Below are positions 1-10,200 of a DNA stretch of 64,000 bases, piece by piece. A program made the translations under genes and the position numbers. Numbering within the stretch: the first letter of the stretch is position 1; every line of letters begins with the position of its first letter. Source of the DNA: Amborella trichopoda (lineage: Eukaryota > Streptophyta > Magnoliopsida > Amborellales > Amborellaceae); NCBI RefSeq assembly GCF_000471905.2, contig NW_006498233.1, positions 3,066,335 through 3,130,334 of the forward strand. Reading direction: 5' to 3'. The notes under the pieces were generated by a model, which was not told where the DNA came from, did no database searches, and saw nothing but the letters and a program-made list of their open reading frames with translations.

Positions 1-79
1 TACGTTACGGTACGGTGTAGTAGGGTAGGAGGTAAGTACTACTATTAGTTTGTTCGTATAGGTCGTGGTAGTACGTTAC

Positions 80-82
<3 letters not shown>

Positions 83-122
<40 letters not shown>
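83..122. repeat. (TA)n microsatellite at outer end of left inverted-repeat arm
   Basis: A run of about 20 TA dinucleotides. The mirror-image arm also ends in a TA run (about 6720-6743), so the TA tract marks the outer limit of the palindrome on both sides. Positions 1-82 outside it have no counterpart on the right and show nothing recognisable. Confidence 0.9.
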
Positions 123-124
<2 letters not shown>

Positions 125-3100
125 ACTTTGATAGATAAGAGTTACAAAAGCGAATTTGTCCGTGACTACAAACTTCTTCCAAACTACTCCTGCTGTACAT
201 ATGAACAATACAGCTACGTTTGCTCTGAAAAAAAATTCACAATAGCTTGATGAGTTTGGCTATTAAGTAAGTGACCATCATTATCCTTAAAAATCGTAGT
301 TGGAAAGTGTAAATATTTTCTAAAAGAATGCATAATATGAGGAAAAACATACATGGAGAACAATTTCAAATTCAGAAACACACAATTTAACATAATGCAG
401 AAGATTTGAATGCATATTGAATCAGTATGAGAAAGTGCATATATAATTCCTTTAACATAAATGCTTAGTTTAACATGGTACAAAGGATTTCACGAAGTAC
501 GCTATTGGCGTCCTAAGTAGGTCATTTATATACTCCACCAGCGTCCTGGTTGGTCTAGTTAATCCCTATCGGTTTATCGGATAGGTCCACTCATATCTCA
601 CCGGTGTTCCGGATGAGTCCACTTAGAGACACGATTCATATCAAGATCAACCATAATCTAAATTTAATAGTTTAAAACTTTATTGCAATTAAGTATAAGA
701 TATGATCAGCGCGCTCACACATGCACACAATCCCAGCACGTTTTGGGGCTTTTGATATGCATTGGCCTTGGAAGACAACCATCTCATTTGTGCTTTTGGC
801 GAGAGAGCATTACACTTCCAAAGGGGTTTCAATGAGTAGTGCCTCACATAAGGGGTGCAACCTCCCAAACACAGACACTTCTAACTCTCATCCTATCATA
901 GAGAGCAATGATAAATCACATCTACTGGCACAATTATCTCATCAAATTATAACAGAAGCATGTATCCATGCGTACATATCTTATCAGAAGCATGTTACCA
1001 TGCGTCGATCATTTAACAAAAGCATGTCGCCATGCACACATATCTTTCCAGAAGCATGTCTCACATGTAATCACAAGAAACGTCAACATGTCTATGTTAT
1101 ACATATAAGCACAAGGGACATCACGATGTCATATTCATTCATATAAATTCAAGAGACATTTTCATGTCAATAGTTTGCCATAAATCAATGTAACGGACAT
1201 CACTAAATATCAGGAAACAATAATATCGTATGTTCGAAATATCCTTGAAATCATTAACATGAATTCACATGAAGCAATTTATAGCAATCACTTTTACTGA
1301 CATTTTCATAAATAATTATTTTGGACTATAGTTTCAGAAAAGCAGTCTATTCTCAATAGAAGAATTCTTATGGAAATCCAGAGTCAAGTTTTCAACTATC
1401 TAAATTTTTTAACAATAGACAGAAATATCATAAATTTATTAAATACGGAAATACAAATTTTCAATTAATCACGTTACAAAAACACAAAACTTATAGCATA
1501 GAAACCCAAATTTTTAAACAATTGGTTTTTAGGAAAAGTAAGGCCACTTGCACATGACACTTACAATATCTAAAATTTATGCTAAAAATATTACAATTAA
1601 ATACAGAAGCATGTAAAACTTACAATATTGAAAATGTTGCAATTAAATGCAGAAATATCTCTGGGAGTATTACAAAAATATCAGTATTTCAAAAAATTAT
1701 TTTACAGGAAAAATGAAATAACTTACCTATATGTCACTCTGAGATGGATATGTTATTATCTTTGCCGGAGAAGAACTAGAATCAAGGGTGTTTAGCTAAA
1801 AGTATGAGAAGAGAGAGCAAATGAGTTTCTAAGGGAAAAAGAGCATAAAAATATGTTCATATAAGAGAGCGAAAAATATTATAGAATTATTTTAATGAGA
1901 ACATGACGAGAGAGAAGAACTATTATAAGTTTCTTAAACAGTGCAAATAATATGCATACAAATAATATATAAATGAAAATTGATAATAAATTAATTAATG
2001 TAATAATGTAATGATGACACATATAGTAATACGTATGTAAAAACCATTCATAACATTATAATAAAATTAACAAATTAGTTAATTGAAATCTATAATACAA
2101 AATTAAGTGTATCATATATAATTGACTAAGTCATGTGTAATAATTTAAAATTGATACACATAATATTGTAATGCTAAAATTTATTATTTATTATTGTGAG
2201 AACATTATTAAAATAATAATATTATTATAAGAAAGTAATGAGGATATTATGAGTGAAGGAAAATACTATTTTTATAAGAATGTCATTATTGTGATCCGGC
2301 TCTGGTTGAAGCCTCTATCTTCGATCCGGATCACAGAGGGACCAGCGTGTAGCACTGTGTGGCCTGCTACTTTTGCTTGCTTTAGATCACAGACTCTCGG
2401 TGTTAAGGGGCAATATTATAAGCCCATTTTTTGTAATCTCATTGTATATCTTGTACAACAATGGACATATCTATATAATCATTTTGTATAGGGTCAGTTG
2501 ACCTATTTTTTACGGAGAGTCCTAGCATGGAGGGCCTCTCGGTTCAAGCACTCGATGTAAAAAATATTTATAGTAATACAATTAACTTTATGAAAAAAAA
2601 AAAAGAATGTCATTATTGTGAGAACAATGAGAATATTTTTAGAATCATAATATCATTATGAGAGAATACTTCATGGGAATATTGTTAAAGTAATAATATT
2701 ATTATGAGAGAGTAATTAAAATGTTGAGGGAGGGAGAGAAAAGAAATAATAAAAAACTAAAATGAATAAAATAAATAATTGTAATAAGAGAGAGAAAGAG
2801 ACTTACATACATAGAGATGAAAACTTTGATGAGCTTCATCATTTGCTCATGAGGGGGAGGGAATATTTATAAAGTGAGGGAAAATACTCTTCAACTTGAC
2901 ACATGTCAAGGCATGTGTCCTCCCTTTTTATTTTTATTTATTTATTAATTATTTTATAATGCCACATCACCTCTTATTATTATCTTATAATGCCACATAA
3001 CCTCTTATCATTGTCTCATAATGCCACATTATACCCTAATATCTTAATTAAGTATTTCTCTTAAAAAAATTGGTGGAAATGAAGGGTGTTGTAAAAGAGT

Positions 3101-3190
3101 GGTCCCATGGTGCATTAACAACACAATGAACCATCACTTAAAATCATTTCTTTATGTAAGTATTTTGTTTTATTTTTATATTATTATTAT
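122..3190 (-). mobile_element. Inverted copy of a long Ty3/gypsy LTR (left arm)
   Basis: Read on the minus strand, this stretch matches 4290-6725 in the same order. Matching blocks include the segment next to the TA run, the AT-rich U3-like part (2000-2200 against 4700-4900), the 32-bp repeat zone (958-1075) and the block around 3060-3170, where the text 'tggtgcattaacaacacaat' has its reverse complement near 4340-4360. The right arm begins directly after a polypurine tract, so this arm is an LTR lying in the wrong orientation for an ordinary retrotransposon. It is longer than its partner because of a retroposon insertion (2276-2621), a left-only block at about 480-640, and an expanded trinucleotide tract at its inner end. 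No coding capacity is seen. Confidence 0.75.
2276..2621 (+). mobile_element. Short poly(A)-tailed retroposon with 19-bp target duplication
   Basis: The 19-bp sequence aagaatgtcattattgtga occurs at 2276-2294 and again at 2603-2621. Between them lie about 308 bp ending in a 12-base A run. This is the signature of target-primed reverse transcription: a 5'-truncated L1 or a SINE-like non-autonomous element. The 3' part (gggtcagttgacc, then tacaattaactttatg before the A run) resembles, on the opposite strand, the element at 9462-9702, so both belong to one family. The insert is absent from the right arm of the palindrome, so it arrived after the arms formed. No clear tRNA-type A/B box pair was seen. 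Confidence 0.85.
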
Positions 3191-3236
3191 TATTATTATT
3201 ATTACTATTATTATTATTATTTTTATTGCATTTATT

Positions 3237-3312
<76 letters not shown>

Positions 3313-3358
3313 TAATAATAATAATAATAATATTAATATTAATATTAATAATTTTTTT
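3178..3358. repeat. (TTA/TAA)n trinucleotide microsatellite
   Basis: About 180 bp of imperfect TTA then TAA repeats ending in a T run. It sits at the junction between the inverted LTR and the gypsy pol fragment; the right arm has only a few repeats at the matching place (about 4270-4290). Expansion here has erased the inner terminus of the left LTR. The isoleucine-rich reading frame through it is an artefact. Confidence 0.9.
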
Positions 3359-3382
3359 TTTTAAAAAAAACGCCTATCCCAT

Positions 3383-4219
3383 TCAGCTTTGGGGACAAGA
3401 CTCACCTTTAGCACTGTCTTACACCTCCAGACTGATGGGCAATCAGAGAGGACCATCCAGATCTTGGAAGATATGCTAAGGGCTTATGTCACTGACTTTA
3501 TGAGAAGTTAGGATGACCATTTACCTCTGATTGAGTTTGCCTATAATAACAGCTTCCAAGCCAGTATTCAGATGGCACCATACAATGCCCTGTATAGAAG
3601 CAAATGCAGATCACCCATCTGTTGGGACGAGGTTGGCGAAATAAGGCTTTTAAGGCCAGAGATTGTCCAGGTAACCTCAGATAAGATAACATTAATCCGA
3701 GAAAGACTCAGGACACCTCAGAGTCTGCAAAAGAGTTATGCCGATAACCGAAGGAGAGACCTTGAGTTTGAGGTGGGTGATTAGGTCTTCCTAAAGGTGT
3801 CACCAACAAAGGACATTATGAGGTTCAGCAAGAAAGGGAAGCTGAGCCCGCACTACATCCGACCCTTTGAGATCCTGGAGAGAATTAGAAGCGTGGCACA
3901 TAGACTTGCCTTATCGCTCGAGTTGGCTAACATCCATAATGTCTTCCATGTATCTTTATTGCGAAAGTATCAGCCCGAACTATCCCATGTTCTGAAATAT
4001 GAAACTATACCGATCAGAGGAGACTTGACTTTTATTGAGCGATCAATTTAGATATTGGATAGGAGGGTGCAGGTGTTACATAACAAGGAGATTCCTCTAG
4101 CCTGAGTAATGTGGCAGTACCATTCAAGGGAGGAGTCGACCTGGGAATGGGAAGATGAGATCCGGGAAAAATATCCCCATCTTTTTCAGCAATCAGGTAC
4201 GAAAAATTTAGAAGACTAA
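3383..4219 (+). pseudogene. Ty3/gypsy (chromovirus, Tekay/Del-like) 3' pol fragment: integrase C-terminus and chromodomain-like end
   Basis: One reading frame runs from 3383 to 4219, interrupted by in-frame stops at 3509, 3782, 4049 and 4103. Visible landmarks are QTDGQSERTIQ (end of the integrase core), PLIEFAYNNSF, KGKLSPHYIRPFEILERI (the GPF/Y-type module, with R in place of the usual G), VFHVSLLRKY, then STWEWEDEIREKYPHLF, the usual end of chromodomain-bearing Tekay/Del polyproteins. Two of the stops fall where the family has Trp (TGG to TAG), consistent with decay of methylated cytosines. Protease, RT and RNase H are missing: only the 3' end of pol remains, directly before the PPT and 3' LTR. 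Family assignment rests on motif order; non-functional beyond doubt. Confidence 0.93.
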
Positions 4220-4227
4220 ATTTCTAT

Positions 4228-4240
4228 AAGGGGGGCAGAA
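4228..4240 (+). other. Polypurine tract of the gypsy element
   Basis: A purine-rich run (aagggggggcagaa-like) lies directly before TGTGATGACC, the start of the LTR at 4241. This fixes the orientation of the right-hand LTR as a genuine 3' LTR in the same sense as the pol fragment. Confidence 0.8.
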
Positions 4241-5429
4241 TGTGATGACCCTAAATTTTCTGAAACTGAAAAATAATAGTAATAGTAATAATATAAAAAT
4301 AAAACAAAATATTTACATAAAGAAATGATGGTTCGTTGTGTTGTTAATGCACCATGGGACCACTCTTTTACAACATCCTTCATTTCCACCAATTTTTGGA
4401 GAAATATTTAATTAAGATATTAGGGTATAATGTGGCATTATGAGATAATGATAAGAAGTGATGTGGCATTATGAGATAATGATAAGAAGTGATGTGGCAT
4501 TATAAGATAACAATAAGAGGTGATTTGGCATTGTAAAATAATTAACAAAAAAATAAAAATAAAAAGGGAGGACACATGCCTTGACATGTGTCAAGTTGAG
4601 GAGTGTCCTCTGTCACTTTAAAGGTATTCCCTCTATCCTTATTGCTTTCTTATAATAATAATATTATTTTAATAATGTTCTCACAATAATAAATAATAAA
4701 TTTAACAGTACAATATTATGTATATCAATTTTAAATTATTACACATGACTTATTCAGTTATATATGATAAACTTAATTTTGTATTATGAAGTTCCATTAG
4801 CTAATTTGTTAATTTTATTATAATGTTATGAATGGTTTTTACATACGTATTACTATATGTGTCATCGTTATATTATTATATTATTTAATTTATTATTAAT
4901 TTTTATTTATATATTGTTTGTATGCATATTATTTGCACTGTTTAATGTTATAATATTCATTATAATTTTTATATTACATGTTATAGTATGTTATCATCAC
5001 ATGTTATAGTATGTTCTCATCATGATAATGTTCTCAAAATATTCTTATCAAAAATAATTAAGAAACTTATAATAGTTCTTCTCTCTCTCATCATGTTCTC
5101 ATAAAAATAATTCTATAATATTTTTCGCTCTCCTATATGAACATATGTTTATGCTCCTTTTCCCATAGAAACTTATTTTCTCTCTCTTCTTATACCTTTA
5201 GCTAAACACCCTTGATTCCAGTTCTATTCCGGCAACGATAATAACATATCCATCTCAGAGTAACATATAGGTAAGTGGCTTCATTTTCCTGTAGATTCAT
5301 TGTTTGAAAACTGATATTTCTATAATACTCCCCAGAGATATTTATGCATTTAATTGCAATATTTCCGATACTGTAGGTTTTACGTATTTCTGTATTTATT
5401 TGTAATACTTCCAACATAAGTTTTAGATA

Positions 5430-5500
5430 CTGCAAGTGTTATGTGCAAGTGTTGTGTGCAAATGTTGTGCGCATGTGTTGTGCGCGAGTGTTGTGTGCAA
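5430..5500. repeat. Short tandem repeats of about 15 bp in the gypsy LTR
   Basis: Five imperfect units of a gtgttgtgtgcaa type follow one another. The left arm lacks the same expansion, so it is specific to this LTR copy. Confidence 0.6.
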
Positions 5501-5744
5501 TCGATTGCTATAAATTGCTTCATGTGAATTCATATTAATAATTTCATGGATATTTTGAAAATATGATATTATTGTTTCTTGATATCTACTACATTGATAT
5601 ATGGCCTGCAATTGACATAATAATGTCTTTTGAATTTATATGCATGATAATATGACATGGTGATGTCTCTTCTGACTATATGTATAACATAGACATGTTG
5701 ATATTTCTTGTGATTGCATATGGGATATGCTTGTGATTACATAT

Positions 5745-5942
5745 GGGATATGCTTCTGATAAGATATGAGTACATGGTAACATGCTTCTGATAAGATATG
5801 TGTGTATGGTAACATGCTTTTGATAAGATATGTGTGCATGGTAACATGCTACTGATAAGAAATGTGTGCATGGTAACATGCTTTTGATAAGATATGTCTG
5901 CATAGTAACATGCTTTCGATAAGATATGGGCGCATGGAGACG
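5745..5942. repeat. 32-bp minisatellite, about six units, inside the LTR
   Basis: Units of the type ataagatatgtgtgcatggt + aacatgctttt- recur every 32 bp. The left arm has only about three degenerate units (958-1075). Copy number therefore differs between the arms of the palindrome. Confidence 0.85.
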
Positions 5943-6504
5943 TGCCTCTGTTATGATCTGATGATATATTTGTGCTGGCAACTGTGATGTTTCCCTGGTC
6001 TCTATGATAGGATGAGAGTTAGGAGTGTGTATGTTTGGGTGGTCACTCCCCCAAAACTTATGTGAGGCACTACTCATTGGGACCCCTTTGGTAGTGCAAT
6101 GCTCTCTCGCCAGAAGGGCACATGAGAGGGCCGTGTCTTGCACGGCCAATGCCTATCAAAAGTCCCAAAGCGCGCTGGGGTTGTGTGCGTTTGTGAGGCG
6201 CTACAAAACGGATTTACCCGTTGTTGGTGCTGCTCCTGTGGGATGGTAGAAGTTTTAACTTTGGACCCGAGGTTAGTGCTTTCACTACAGGACTTTTGTT
6301 GTTATGAATGCTTGTTTGATCATATCTGATACTTAATTGTAGTAATGTTTTAAATTACTAAATTTAGATTATTGTTGATCTTGATATATATATCATGCTT
6401 ATTTTCTTTGCCCAATAAGGAATACAGGATATGTGTAAGATTAAAAATGAATTTGTCTAATAGCATGCATTAGAATGCATGAAATCAATACGTCGAAATT
6501 CTTG

Positions 6505-6725
6505 CTTAATATGCAATCTTTTAGAAAATATTTACACTTTCTAACCATGATTTTTAAGGATAATGATGGTCGCTTACTGAGTAGCCAAACTCATCAAGCT
6601 ATTGTGAAATTTTTTCAAAGTAGTCGCAGCTGTATTGTTTGTATGTACAGTAGGAGTAGTTTGGAAGAAGTTTGTAGTCATGGATAAATTCGCCTTTATA
6701 ACTTTTGTTCTATCAAAGTTGTATA
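6505..6725 (+). other. Outermost segment shared by both palindrome arms
   Basis: About 200 bp matching, inverted, to 122-335. In both arms the outward-reading strand keeps a similar short frame (here FRKYLHF...FKDNDGRLL...SQTHQAIV; in the left arm FRKYLHF...FKDNDGHLL...SQTHQAIV). I do not recognise the peptide. It could be the end of the LTR, or host sequence caught in the inverted duplication. The adjoining block (6385-6500) is not shared. Confidence 0.5.
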
Positions 6726-7159
6726 TATATATATATATATATATCCTCATGTTATTATAAGCTGTGAAATAAACTTTGTACAAGTCTGAAAGCTTTTGAA
6801 TAGAAAATTTGTTTTGGAGCAATATATAGTAAAAATTTCGAATTTTGTTTTGTTTTTTAAGAATAGACAGTCATATCTCAGGAATTTAAGTGTTATTATT
6901 TATTCATCTTTTACCATTAAGTGTTTTTGATGAAATTTTTTTACATCAAATGCCTTTATTTCACTGCCAACTAGGACAATCTTTTCTGATCATCTGATGA
7001 TGCTTTAATGAAATTTTTTGGTTTCATAGTTCCATCTGATTGAAATTATTTAATGAAGGAAGTAGCATTAGTATTTCGTTTCGTGGTTGTATGTGATCTA
7101 AATTATTTGAGGAAGAAAGTAGGTTTGCTTTGCAAACTAACAATTTGTTTATTCCACAG

Positions 7160-7279
7160 GCTACACTAACCTCATTTGAGACAAAGTCAACAACTGAGAT
7201 TGATAATGCCAAGCGACTCATTACTGAGATGGATGCAATATTGCATGTTGCTGACGGAAACCTTTCTGGACTTAAGGAG
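7160..7279 (+). CDS. PTST-like: PTST-like exon (coiled-coil tail)
   Basis: Acceptor ...attccacag before 7160 and donor GAG|gtctct after 7279. 120 nt, phase 0 at both ends, 40 residues ending in NLSGLKE. Confidence 0.85.
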
Positions 7280-10200
7280 GTCTCTTTTCTTTACACTTCA
7301 TGGTACAAAGCATCTTTTTATATTTAAAGATCATCTTAGTTGCCCTTTCATATTTTAGGGTTTCGTCAATCATATTGAACGTGGCCTAAGTTGGCAGGAT
7401 TGTATTCATTGTTTAAGTGCAGCTTAGTCTAGAACCTCCAGTCTTGGGGCGTACTTTTGAACTTTGATCTGCCACAACTGGTCTTCACTCTGTGACTTTT
7501 TTTTTTTTTTTCTGAATCGCTGAAATGAGTAATCCGAGGTAGTTTTAACAGGTTCAAATTGAGTACTGGGGTAATGCTGGCATTGTGGAGGTAGCAGGTA
7601 GCTTCAATGGATGGCAGCTTTGGATTAAAATGCAACCTGATTCCTCTCCTGAAATTACTAATAAGAGGAGATCAAGGTGCTAGTTGTTTCCCTGTATCCA
7701 TTCTTTTAAGTATTTTTTGTTTATCTCACAAATTGAATATGTTATAGCTAAACTAAACATGAAACTGGAGAACAAGGATGAATATTTCATGAGGCTCTTG
7801 GCACGATGGTCAGGGTGGCAGAGCCACAATGTGATGTCAAGAGTTCCAATCATATTCCATTAACATGTAAAAAAAGAAAAAAGAAAAAATAAAGGATGAA
7901 TATTTCATTATTTGAAGAGAGGGAGTTCGACTTTTTTTCCTTCTCAGATTGGTCAGTGCAATAGTTGAACCCAAAAATTAATTACTGATCCTCATCCTCC
8001 TATGACTAGGGGCAATGGCCCGGGCCAAAAGGCCTGAATTTTGGTCCCATCCATTTGAAAGGCTGGGCCCTGGCCTTCCTTTGGATTTGGCTACACTATG
8101 ATCTATTGGACCAGGCCCGCCCCTTCACGCCACATATGCTGGCCGTGTCCCAGGCTTAGCCGGGCCAGGTTATCTACGACATTCTTTGGTTGAATAATAT
8201 TGTGAGCTTGTTATTGCTTTTCTCTTCATTGGATACCAAGAGTGATAAAATCTTCTTTAGCTCCAACTCTCATATTTTCTCTGTGATCCTGTTTGTCCAA
8301 GTTTTGGGCAATGTCAAGATGGCTGCTAATCAAGCAATATCATCAAATAGGTTTCCCCTTTCTTTGAATGTGTTTATAATAAGCAAGGCTGTTTAAGTTT
8401 CAGCCATTTAGCCTCTTCTGTAATTCCTCAATTTTTTTTATGTTCATAATTCTCTCCCTTGGAAAAGGTCGGAAAATTATGGAATCCCAAGTTGCACATT
8501 ATAAGCCTTACTTGCTTTATCACTAGTTTGTGTCAAGACAACATCAATTGTGAACTTCAAGGGCTTATGAAGCTTTTCTCTAAATTTCCAATGATCTTTC
8601 CATCTCATATCTTTCGAAAATTTTAATTGCTGCAATAGAAAGCATTTTTAATATTTTGTACTTACTTACATACACTGCAGGGTAACAATGAAGTGGTCAG
8701 CAATATTGTGGCTTTATCCTGGCATTTATGAGGTGTTATTCTATCTAAGCATTCGTTTATGCTTTCTGACTTTTCTGAAACACATTTTTAGAATTACTCA
8801 ACTGTATGAGATGGGTTATTGGTTTTTCCATGTTTTATATGTGTTTGGTAATGAAGGATTGCATCCCAAAACCCAAGTCGACTCATGATACTGTTTGTGA
8901 ATGTTCCTTGTGTTGCAAGCATTGTATTTGGCACCTACCTAGATGGGAATTGTATCTTGTTATTCGCTTCTTCAAGTATAAATATCATTAATGGAAAGAA
9001 GTAAGTACTGCCAAAGTAACTGTGTATAGTTTGCACGTGGTTTGAAGATTCCTGCAGATAATGTTAAAGTGGCTTCATATAAGTCAACTGCACTGGTTTA
9101 AACAGAGCATGGTAGTGTGGACACTTTCATAGTTTCAATAGTGTAAGTCACATTCTTACAAAAAGTATTATGGACTTACAAGGGGTAAGTATTTGATAGA
9201 AAATGTTAGATGTGATTATAACTTTGCTTTATCCAGTTTATCTTTGATGATAAGGAGTAGAATGATTATCAAACACTGGCAATTGATATTAGAGATTTCC
9301 TATATCGAAGTACCAATTACGAGACCACAAATCCTACACCCAAGCTACTGAGCACACCTTACAAGAATTGCAATCCCACTATCTTACATCAAAAGTATAC
9401 ACAAACAAAAATCTGTTGAGAATAAATCACTAAAACATATTAGAAGTCCCTTACTTTTGTTTTGTTTTGTTTTTTTTTTTTTTTTTTCTATTTTTTTGAA
9501 ATGTTAACCTTTGAATTGCATTAGAGAAGTTGGGGTACAGATTGTGGTAGTCCGAGAGAGCCCTCTAGGCGGGTCTCTAAGTACAAAAAAGGTTAGTAGA
9601 CCCTAAACAAAATGTGGGCTTATAAACTTGCCTGATTACAAAGGTTTTACAGTAAGTTCACAAAAAGAATAAGGGCTTATAAAGTCGCCCGAGTACTAAA
9701 GACCCTTGCTTTTGTTGAGAAATATTGAATGAGTATCAGAGTATGAAATAATTATTAAAAGTATTAAACAATAAATAAAAATGAAATTACAAAAATCCTA
9801 ATTGTAAAAATGTTTTAACAATTCAACATTTTTCATTGTTGCATACTTGCATTTTAGGATAAAGAAACGGAAAAAATGTATAAAAAAGTAAAAATCTTTC
9901 ACATAAATGATATAGAACAAATTGTGTCTTTCAATGTTCTCCTTGGTTCCATTGATGTGTTAGAGAACCAAAAATAAAATAAAAAGCACTTTGAAACTCA
10001 AAACTACATAAAACCTAATTTTTGTACACAAAAGAATGCATATAAGCTACCAACTAAGAAAAAATCAACAGCATTAAATTTATTAAAGCAAAACAACCAT
10101 TAACATATATACAAGAAACAGTTCATTGCATTGTTTTTTAAATAAAATAAAAAAAATCATTTCTTGCAACAACTCTAAGATTTGGAGACGTATTATATGT

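Larger units (their letters stand above)
4241..6725 (+). mobile_element. 3' LTR of Ty3/gypsy element (right arm)
   Basis: Starts with TGTGATGACC immediately after the PPT and extends about 2.5 kb, a length usual for Tekay/Del LTRs. It is the inverted partner of 122-3190. Its 3' end cannot be placed exactly because similarity to the left arm continues to a short TA run near 6720. It contains a 32-bp minisatellite at 5745-5942 and a shorter repeated zone (tgtgcaagtgttg-like units) at 5430-5500. No open frame of significance. Confidence 0.75.

Noticed and set aside
3099..3479. 126-codon isoleucine-rich frame
   Set aside because: Produced by the (TTA/TAA)n microsatellite; the true coding remnant here is the gypsy frame starting near 3383.
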